The translations under genes and the position numbers were made by a program. This document shows positions 56,390 to 64,000 of a stretch of 64,000 bases of DNA, piece by piece. The notes beneath the pieces are model-generated. The model worked only from the letters and a program-made list of their open reading frames with translations. It had not been told where the DNA came from and made no database searches. How positions within the stretch are numbered: position 1 is the first letter of the stretch; each line of letters begins with the position of its first letter. Source of the DNA: Edaphochlamys debaryana (Eukaryota > Chlorophyta > Chlorophyceae > Chlamydomonadales); NCBI GenBank assembly GCA_016858145.1, contig JAEHOE010000035.1, positions 682,001 through 746,000 on the forward strand, read 5' to 3'.

Positions 56390-57102
56390 GTCGGTTTCGG
56401 TGAGCGCAGGGGGTCGCGGACGGCAAGGTTCAAAGCGGCGAGCAGCAATCATCTAGGGCTGCCGACTGGCGTGTGTGTGAAGAGAACAGTACAAGTACCG
56501 TGCAAGAGGAGCAAGGCACTGTGAGCGGCCAATGTTCTGCCGCTATCGGATTGAGGCGAGACCCCGAAAGAGTGGTTTGATGGATGGCGAGACGTGGCAG
56601 GGAGGTCAGGTATGAAGGTGCTAGGTCCAGAGCTCGCGCGACTGAGGCCAGAGTTGGCTTGGGTGGTATGGCAGGAGTCGACAACGCGACGTGAGGCGCA
56701 AGGAACGCGACGGAGTCCTGTGACACGGGCCCAGAGGGCCAGTCAAGCGTGCCATGTGTAGTGTGCTAACGGAGGTGCGCGCGCGGGCAGATATAGGTCC
56801 AGACCATGCATCGATGCGTGTGTGCACAGTACCGGTAGTCAGTGGGCGTCATGCCTGTCACGGTGGAAATGGTGTGCAGATGGTGCGTGCACCGCAGGAC
56901 ACAGGGGACGCGGAGCGTCTACAGTGCAAGTCCTGTGTGTGTGCAGTGTGCTGATGCACGTAGTGCAGTGTGCAGCGTGCTGTAACGGGCCAGCTCTACA
57001 ATTGCCCAACTTGCCTTGCCGCGTCCCGGGTGCCCAGTGCTGGGTTGGCTTGCCCCCGACAGCCCAACTCCTGCGCCCATGGGGCATCCCCCGCCCCTCA
57101 CC
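56390..57102. other. Convergent intergenic region
   Basis: Shared 3' flank of the long gene and the augmin-like gene. TGTAA occurs on the plus strand at 56981-56985. No supported exon. Confidence 0.45.
56981..56985 (+). terminator. TGTAA polyadenylation signal, long gene
   Basis: TGTAA about 590 nt after the stop at 56389; a plausible though distant signal. Confidence 0.4.
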
Positions 57103-58041
57103 TCATGCCGCCGCGCCCCGCCGCTCCCTTGCCAACCGCTCCAGTACGGCATCCTGCTGACTCAGCGCCGCGTCGTACGCCTGGCACGTGGACAGCGCGG
57201 CCAGCAGCGGCTGCAGCCGGTCCTCCCACGAGGCCCCCGGCTCGTTCGTACACAGGGCCCACGCCACGTCTTCGTACAGCCCGTGCAGCTCGGGCGCCGA
57301 TGACATGATGGCGGTGAGGAGCTGCGCGAAGGCGGCCTGGTGAGCCCGCTCCACGGGGATGCCCTCGCGGGCCTTGAGCGCGCGGACCCTGGAATACAAA
57401 CGATGCAAGGATGTAGGGAAGGGTGTGGGCAGGGGTGGAGTGGGGTGGGGTAGGGGGCCGGGCGGGGTTGCAGGGAGTGCAGTTTGAGAAGCCAGGGAGA
57501 GGCGTGACAGGATTAAGAGCCGCTGCAAGGGCGTGGGAGTGAGTTAGATGGCCTGGACCCTGAGACCGCGCTGCCGTGTCGCCCGAGTGCTGGTTCCCCC
57601 GAATCCCCGCCTGCCCTTCATTGCAACCCCCCCAGCATCCTGTGCCTGCCCCCAGCCTGCTTCGCGAACTGCGCCCTGGCCTGGGGCCTGGGCTGCCCAC
57701 CTTGCCGTTATGTCCTTCTGCCCAAGCACAATCTCCTGGTTGTTGGCATTAGCAACGCCCACGCGCTTGCACAGCGCACGGAGCGTGACCACGTCCGTTG
57801 CACTCGGGGCCTCCTTGTGCGCCCGCAGGGCGTGCACCTTCTGGTCCGCCGCGTAGTGTGCCTCCGCGGCCTCCACCAGGCTATTTGCAGCTCGCAGAGC
57901 TGGCGGAAGGCTTGCATCTGAGCTGCTGCCACTCCCTCGAGTCGCAGGTATGGAGAGGCCAGCTTGCTGGGCCATCGCCAGGACGTGACCGAAGGGGTTT
58001 ACCGCGCTCCCCACAGCTGGAGGTGCACTGATAGTCGCCAT
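57103..58041 (-). CDS. Augmin subunit 2-like (HAUS2/AUG2)
   Basis: Exons 58041-57701 and 57388-57103 (phase 2) give 208 residues. ATG 58041 gives MATISAPPAVGSAVNPFGHV. The pattern LCKRVGVANANNQEIVLGQK, then LKAREGIPVERAHQAAFAQL and SWEDRLQPLLAALSTCQAYD, then VLERLARE, parallels animal HAUS2 (C..L...NN..E.VL..K, E..P.EA......LL) and the W..RL.P...AL..C segment of plant AUG2, as I recall them. Augmin recruits gamma-tubulin to existing microtubules so that new ones branch off. Length is near the ~235 residues of HAUS2. Assignment is by motif spacing, not alignment. Confidence 0.6.
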
Positions 58042-58646
58042 ACTGTTGCGCCACGACTATCAGCAGAGGGCTAGCTAGGAACCCCGCTGCGCATCGCTAG
58101 CTGTCGAGACGGGTTTGAAGTATGGAGCCTCAAGCGGCAAAGGCTAAAGTCCTTGACAATTATATGTCTCTAAGACGTCTGTGCTTGGGGAGGTAGAGCG
58201 AAATTGAGTTGGTGGGAAAGTCTCGTGTCTGCGAGCAAGGGCGTTTGCGCTTGTATGATGTAGTGAACGGTTTATGGTGTTGTTATGAGCAAACGAACAA
58301 GTAGACAGGGCCGTCCGGGGGAAAGCGCGCGGCCGATGCAAGCGTGCAAGGATCGCCGGCCCTCGTTAAGCGTCTGCGCCCGCTCGCGACAGGCACACTG
58401 CGCACCAGCCCCAGTGTCCTCTACTTCAGCACAGCTCAGGTGCGTCAGCGGGCTCGCGCGTACGGGCGTGCTCTCGGCGATAAGCTTCTAACGCCTGCCG
58501 AGTCACGGTCACTCACGCCTTTTGGGTGCAACGCTCGCCGCGTCGCCGAATCACCATCGACACCGCCCTCTATCCTCTCGCTCACAAATCGCTAACTCGT
58601 CGCGTTCGCCTGGCCCCGTGGACGCCCTGAATTGATCGCAGACGCC
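58042..58646. promoter_or_regulatory. Divergent promoter region, augmin and transacylase
   Basis: The 605 bp between the augmin-like ATG (58041, minus) and the transacylase ATG (58647, plus) must contain both promoters and 5' UTRs. It is noticeably less GC-rich near 58150-58300. No defined element recognised. Confidence 0.5.
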
Positions 58647-61600
58647 ATGGCCCTCCTCGCGAAGCGCGCCCTGGGCGCCCGTGTCGCCGCCTCGCAGCCC
58701 GTCGTGCCGGTGCTGAGCGTCCGCGGCCGTCGCTCGCTCGCGGTCCGCGCGTCTGCTGACGATGCGTTCGCGAACTACAAGCCGACCATCGCGGCTCTTT
58801 TCCCCGGCCAGGGCGCCCAGAGCGTCGGTATGGCTAAGGACCTTGTGGCTAACACCCCTGCCGCCAAGGCCCTTTTCGACAAGGCCTCCGAGATCCTGGG
58901 CTATGACCTGCTCAAGGTGGATAAGGGGGGGCTGATTCCGTACGGGGGCTTGATCTGGGTCGTGTGAGCGGACGGGGAGGGCAGGGGGAGGCGGGATTGG
59001 CAAGGGGCGGGGCGGGGAGGCAGGGCGGAAGGTAGGGGCGGGGAGGCGGGAAGGGGTGTGTCCCGGGGCGGGCGGGGGTGGGGGTGGGAACGGCAACGCG
59101 CTATGGGCTGCCCCCCGTAACCAGGGACTCTGGACCCATGGGGGCGCCCACCTTACCCACCCGGCGGGCCTTCTCCCCCTCCCTGACGCTTCCCCTCCGC
59201 CCCCTCCCCCTCGAGGACACCCGCACGGTCCCTGCTCACACCTCACCTTCCTCGCTCCTCCTCACTGCCTCCCTCCCAACCCAACCTACCCCCCCACCCA
59301 CCACCATCCCTCCCCCCCACCCAACCTCCTCCCAACCCCCATCTCCCCAGCTGTGCGTGGAGGGCCCCAAGGACAAGCTGGACTCCACCGCCATCTCGCA
59401 GCCCGCCATCTACGTGGCCTCGCTGGCGGCCGTGGAGAAGCTGCGGGCGGACGAGGGGCAGGTGGGCAGGGGGGAGGGGGGGAGGGGAGGCAAGAGGGGG
59501 AGAGGGGGAAGGGAAGAGGGAGGGGGAGGAGGAGGGGGAAGGGGGAGGAGGGGGGGGTGAGGAGGAGAGGGGAGGGGAAAGGATATCCTGGGTTGGATGA
59601 CGTCGAGGCGAGGGGGGCCGGGAGGGGGGGGGCGAAGAGGGGGGGGAAGGTGAGGGCGGAGGGAAAGGGAGTGATCCGGAGGTGAGCTGCGGGCGGATGA
59701 GGGGCAGGTGGGGGCAAGGACGGGAAGACCCGAAAAGGATGAGGGAGGGGGTAAAGAGGATGTCCGAGCTGACCGGATTCCGCTGCTTCACGAGGGGGAT
59801 GACGGGCAGGGGCGGGGTCAGAAGGGTGGAGGAAGGAGGGGTGGGGCGGTGGAGGGGTAGAGGAGCGTTAGGTGGGAGAGGCATGGGGTGGCACAGGGGG
59901 CGGCAGGCATTGTCAGCGTGTGGGGGGACGCCGGAGGAGGCACTGCGGGTACGGCTGGGGTGGAGGGAGGGGGGCAGGAGTTGGGTCACGACAGGTGGCG
60001 GGGAGGCTGAGGGGGAGGGTCTCGACAGGGAATGGCTGCTGGGGGGTCGGGGCAGGAGAGCTGGCACCGCCCGTTCCCGAATGGGTTACACATGGACCCC
60101 CATGCCCCCCCTCCCTCCCCCCCCCCAGGCCGCCATTGACGCCATCGACGTTGCCTGCGGCCTGAGCCTGGGGGAGTACACGGCCCTGGCCTTCGCGGGG
60201 GCCATGAGGTGGGGGGGGTTAGGGGGGGGGTAGGGGGGGATAGGGGGGGTTAGGGGGGAAGAGAGGGGAGGAGGGAGAGGGGGGGGGGGGGAGGGGAGAG
60301 GGGAGGGCGACGGAAGAGGTGGAGGTGGAGGTGGGGAGGGAGAGGGGAGGGAGAGGGGAGGGAGAGGCAGCGAAGGGAGGAAGGGAGAAGGGAGGGAGAG
60401 GGGAGGGAGAGGGGGAGGGGGGCAGGGAGAGAGGGAGGAGGAGGGGGAGGAGGGGAGGGGGAGGAGGGGAGGGGGGGAAAGGGGATAACGGGAGAGCTGG
60501 ACGGGGAGCGAGAGGGAAGGGAAAGGGACGCACGGGCGAGGGAGGCAAGTCTGAAGGGGTCAGGGCGGAGCAAGGGCGTCGACCAGGGTGCCAGGCGCCA
60601 GCACCCATGGGGAAGAGGGGGCATGCGAAGGGCACAGCCGTTCTGGCGGCTGGGGGGCCGCAGGGCAGGGGCGAGGGGCAGAAGGGAGGGGTGGGGCTGG
60701 GGAGGGTGGGGCTGGGGCGGTCGCGTACCGTAGGGCAAAAGCGAGGAGCCGGTCCCGCGGTGGCGCAGCGGTCAGCAGCGTGGCGCAGCGGTCAGGGGCC
60801 GGGGCCGGGCGTTGGGGCTACCCTGATCAGCGTAGTAGCCCCCACGTGCACATCCCGGAGCCATGCGCACCCCTCATGAGGACCTGGGCGCTTCTGCGGG
60901 GGACTCTGCGGTGGCACAAGGGCGCCCGGGGAGGCAGAGGGGGCGGGCCGCGTGATGATAAGCGGGTGCCAGCGACGGCGGCGGCGGCGGCAGCATGTGG
61001 GGGGAAATAGAGGCCAGTGAGCGCGGAGGCCACGACCCCGCGCCCCTTCCCATGCATACGGCAACCCTTCTCCACCCCTCTTCAGCTGCCTGCTCCCCAC
61101 CCACCCACCCAATCTGCTCCCCCCCTCCCCCCCCCCCCAGCTTCGAGGACGGTCTGAAGCTGGTCAAGCTGCGTGGCGAGTCCATGCAGGCGAGTGCCTC
61201 GGGGGGGGGGGTTGAGGAGGGGGGAAAACGGCCTGGGGGCAGGTGGGGGGGGGCGGAGAATGAGGGGCTGAGGAGGGGAGACAAGGGGTGCAATGTGCAT
61301 GAGTCGACCGCGGCAGCCCCGCGGCGAGTCCATGCAAGCGGGAGTTCTGGGGGGAGGTGTGCATGGGTCGAAGGAGGTCAGCATGGCTTCATTAGGAGGT
61401 GCACGGTGGTCGTGGGGGGTGGGGGGGAATGCCGGGACCGAGATGGACGGCTGACAGGCTGGGGGCAGGGGCAGGGCGCAGGGGGAAGGCGCCTTGTGCA
61501 CAGGAACGCCCTGGGCGCAGAGCCAACTAGCCAGCAGGGCTCTACGGCTCGGTGGGGGTGTGACGGGGTTCGGGCACGGCCCCTGCCCCCGCTGGCGGGG

Positions 61601-63330
61601 GAGGTTACCGTACGTGGTTTGGGATTGGCTGGCCTGGTGCGGCTTCCCCTGGCCTCTTAACTTGTTTGCCTCGCCTCACCCTATCCCCCACCCCCCCCCG
61701 CAGGCGGCCGCTGACGCCCAGCCCTCCGGCATGGTGTCGGTGATTGGCCTGGACAGCGCCAAGGTGGCGGAGCTGTGCAAGGTGGGGGGATGAAGGGGGA
61801 AGGCGGGGAAGGGCGGATGTGTTTTGGCACGGCACGGCACGGCACGGCACGTTGCGCCGGGGTGAGGGGACGGTGGTCTGTGCCTGGACAGCGCCAAGAT
61901 GGCGGAGCTCCAGCAGGCGGAGGGGATGAAGGGGGAACGCGGGAAAGGGCGGGTGTGTTTTGGCACGGCACGGCACGTTGCCAGCGCCGAGGGTGCGGAG
62001 CCCCAGCAGGCGGGGGGAAAGGAACGGCTTGGCGCTCACGCCCCGGCAGCTAATGGTCGCCCCCCCTCCTGCTTTCTGGCAAGGCGACGCGATCCTGCAA
62101 AGCAGAAAACACCCCCTCCCCGTCCCCCCCCCCCACCTTGCCAACCCCCAGGCCGCCACCGCCCAGGTGGGCGAGGACAAGCCCGTCAAGATCGCCAACT
62201 TCCTGTGCCCGGGCAACTACGCGGTGTCGGGCAGCAAGGAGGGCTGCGACGCGGTGGAGAAGCTGGGCAAGAGCTTCGGCGCGCGGTGGGGAGCGGGGGA
62301 CGGGAATGAGGGGATATGGGGGGCCCTGACGGGGAGAGGGCTGGTATGGCGTGGCTATGGGGGAGCGAAAGCGGGCCGGGGTCTCGCACCGTGCCCTATC
62401 TTCAGCCCTCTTGCCCCAACCTCCCTTGCCCCGACCCCCCACCCTTTTCCTCCTCAGCATGACCGTCCGCCTGGCGGTTGCCGGCGCCTTCCACACGCAG
62501 TACATGGGCCCGGCGGTTGACAAGCTCAAGGCGGCGCTCGCGTCAACCACCATTACTAAGCCCCGCATCCCCGTGGTCTCCAACGTGGACGCGCAGCCGC
62601 ACTCGGACCCGGAGGTGATCAAGGACATCCTGTCGCGCCAGGTGGGCCTGCGCACGCGCGTTGTCTGGGCCTGGCTGGGCCTGGGCTGGGCCTGGCTTGG
62701 GTGGGGTAGGAGGGGCGTGCTCACGGTCGGGACGGGAGGGTGCGGGGCGTCCTCAGGCTGGCATGGCTGGTCACACATTAGGTTTAGGGTTGACGTCAGG
62801 CGACCGGTACGAATGGATGTATGGAACGAGATCTGGGTGAGGCGGATCCACTCGAGATGCGGCTGCCTGACTCCGCTTCCTGCACCCACCACCACCACCG
62901 CTGCACGCCTGCCGTCCCCGCAGGTGACCAACCCCGTGCTCTGGGAGAACACCATCAAGACGCTCAACGAGAAGGGCCTGACCAAGTCGTACGAGATCGG
63001 GCCGGGCAAGGTGGGCAGAAGAGGGAGCGGGGGCCGAGGCCACGGGAGGGGTGCAGGAGGCGGGGAGCGGGCGTTAAGCTGAGTGCTGCGTTTATGGGTG
63101 AGGTGGCGGCGGGGACGGGGACAGTGCAGAACTGCGGCCGTAGCTCGGTGCTTCCCCTTACTCGCCCGTCTCGCCCGCCCGCCCGTCCCAACTCGCATCT
63201 CTGGCCAACGCCTGGGTGTATGTCTGACAACTCGGCGGTCTTCCTTATCATTGCGCGTGCCCCCCAGGTCATTGCCGGCATCGTGAAGCGCATGGACAAG
63301 GCGGCCAACATCGTCAACATCACCGCGTAA
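58647..63330 (+). CDS. MCT1: Malonyl-CoA:ACP transacylase, plastid
   Basis: Nine exons join in frame to 351 residues: 58647-58916, 59351-59461, 60129-60208, 61141-61189, 61704-61781, 62152-62285, 62458-62641, 62924-63010 and 63268-63330. MALLAKRALGARVAASQPVV is a transit peptide. LFPGQGAQSVGMAKDL carries the GQGAQ motif; GLSLGEYTAL has the nucleophile Ser (~140), with Leu where bacterial FabD has His, as in plant homologues; VAGAFHTQYM holds the catalytic His (~253). It moves malonyl groups from CoA to acyl carrier protein, starting plastid fatty-acid synthesis. Intron 4 uses a GC donor (CAG/GCGAGT), needed to restore SMQAAADAQPSGMVSV. Introns 2, 4 and 5 contain partial copies of the preceding exon end. 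Confidence 0.95.
59439..59714. repeat. Intronic echo of transacylase exon 2 end
   Basis: GCTGCGGGCGGACGAGGGGC (exon 2 end) followed by AGGTGGG recurs in intron 2 at 59684-59714 as GAGCTGCGGGCGGATGAGGG, also followed by GCAGGTGGG, so a second donor-like site is present. Confidence 0.8.
60209..60480 (+). repeat. Long G/A-only purine tract in transacylase int. 3
   Basis: Right after the exon 3 donor the plus strand is nearly pure G and A, made of GGGGAGGGAGA-like units, with only a few T and C. It has strong potential for G-quadruplex or triplex structure. A shorter similar tract occupies 59462-59560 in intron 2. Confidence 0.85.
61171..61344. repeat. Intronic echo of transacylase exon 4 end
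   Basis: GTGGCGAGTCCATGCAGGCG at the exon 4/GC-donor boundary (about 61173-61192) recurs in intron 4 as GCGGCGAGTCCATGCAAGCG at 61321-61340. Confidence 0.75.
61749..62022. repeat. Tandem duplication spanning exon 5 end and intron 5
   Basis: The unit beginning CCTGGACAGCGCCAAGGTGG (61749, exon 5) and running ~105 bp into intron 5 to a GGCAC run and GTTG recurs at 61883-61980 (CCTGGACAGCGCCAAGATGG...). A third truncated copy (CCAGCGCCGAGGGTGCGGAG) is at 61981-62022. In both later copies the donor GT is replaced (AGCAGGCGG). Confidence 0.85.
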
Positions 63331-64000
63331 AGCAGTACATCTGTACGACATGATGTACGACGACATGACGTACGACGGAAGGCTGTTGCCGCGGACGTTG
63401 GCATGTTGGGGATGCTGGGGTTGGGGCTGGGCGTTACGGGGAACGGGATGGCTGAGCCCGGCCGTGGTTGCGGCGCAAGCGGCTGAGTGAAGGAGCGGAA
63501 GGTCGGGTCGGAGCCTCGAGAGGACGGGTCGGTGCCTCGAGAGGACGGGTCGGTGCCTCCGACGTCGTTCGGGAACGCAGGAGATGGAAGAGGCCATGGA
63601 CGTTGGCAGGGCTGGTGTGAGGGCAAGAGCAGGGGCATAGCGCGGCGGTGCACACGTGCGGGAGGAGAGCTGCGCGGTCGGCCCCGCAGGGCCGCAAAGC
63701 AGGCGCCGCTGGTGGCAGATTTTGTGCTCGGCCTGCCACCTGGTTGCTGCTCGCGCTCGGCGGAACCGGACCTGACGGGAGCTGTTGTTCCGGCCTGGCG
63801 CTTCCGCCGCCTAGCCCTCGAGGGCTCTGCCACCCATGCTGCTTTACCTCGACCCGGCCTCCCCCTGCCCCCTCTCGCCCTCCCTGAGGGTTCGTGCGCA
63901 CAGCAGCGGAGCGGGGCGTCTGCCAAGCTAGGGCGGGCCACGGATTCCTCCCCTGAGCCGTCACAGACCCGCTTCCTCGTTGCACACGGCCTGGTCCCCG
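63331..64000. other. Transacylase 3' flank to window edge
   Basis: Begins with short repeats of TACGACATGA and TACGACG just after the stop, then a 21-bp tandem repeat at 63504-63560. A long minus-strand open frame covers much of it but has no recognisable family or splice support. Confidence 0.4.
63504..63560. repeat. 21-bp tandem repeat, 2.7 copies
   Basis: CGGGTCGG(A/T)GCCTCGAGAGGA is repeated at 63504-63524 and 63525-63545, with a 15-bp partial copy to 63560. Confidence 0.9.

Noticed and set aside
62778..62790. Telomere-like TTTAGGG
   Set aside because: A single heptamer in a transacylase intron, not a tandem array.
62050..63597. 515-codon minus-strand open frame
   Set aside because: Antisense to transacylase exons 6-9, which are certain; composition is a shadow of those exons and introns.
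63434..63985. Possible minus-strand gene at the right edge
   Set aside because: Low-complexity reading through a 21-bp tandem repeat, with no splice sites or family resemblance.
1..64000. CRISPR arrays, prophage or bacterial operons
   Set aside because: The window is intron-rich algal nuclear DNA; the tandem repeats present have no spacer structure.

Overview
The window is nuclear DNA of a green alga, most likely a chlamydomonadalean/volvocine relative of Chlamydomonas. It is very GC-rich and its genes are cut by many introns (usually GTGAG, GTGCG or GTGGG donors and pyrimidine-CAG acceptors). TGTAA polyadenylation-type signals are present. A chloroplast thioredoxin m and a malonyl-CoA:ACP transacylase are very close to their Chlamydomonas counterparts as I remember them. 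Two copies of an F-box-like/ankyrin family known from volvocine genomes also occur. Gene models come from reading splice sites by eye; unless an entry says otherwise, every intron phase joins in frame.

Layout. 1-382 (-): 5' end of a LUC7-like splicing factor. 895-3994 (-): coiled-coil protein ending in a MIB/HERC2 domain, with a ~1 kb insertion flanked by a 13-bp direct repeat in one intron. 4750-9515 (-): tandem pair of leucine-rich-repeat genes, the downstream copy frameshifted. 10351-14051 (-): plastid-targeted-looking protein of unknown function. 14582-21318 (-): 16-exon secreted SGNH/GDSL-type hydrolase. 22598-24934 (-): ankyrin-family gene. 25435-26250 (-): weak hypothetical gene. 27930-33502 (+): 13-exon F-box protein with two DSPGxD/FNTNG modules and a phloem-protein-2-like C-terminus. 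35263-36131 (+): small conserved basic protein. 37602-39757 (+): ribosomal protein L5. 40544-42521 (+): decayed inverted paralogue of the ankyrin gene. 43952-45801 (+): glycine-rich protein. 46573-47260 (-): 97-residue coiled-coil protein. 47452-47996 (-): thioredoxin m. 49321-56389 (+): ~1,930-residue low-complexity protein. 57103-58041 (-): HAUS2/AUG2-like augmin subunit, divergent from 58647-63330 (+), the plastid malonyl-CoA:ACP transacylase.

Most genes are unrelated housekeeping or lineage-specific loci, not a pathway cluster; the only obvious functional groupings are the tandem LRR pair, the two ankyrin paralogues and the divergent augmin/transacylase pair. The most unusual recurrent signal is that several introns carry diverged partial copies of the neighbouring exon edge, splice site included (transacylase introns 2, 4 and 5; SGNH intron 3; F-box/PP2 introns 5, 8 and 11). 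Two introns appear to use GC-AG boundaries. One ankyrin paralogue has an intron that the other lacks at the same codon.
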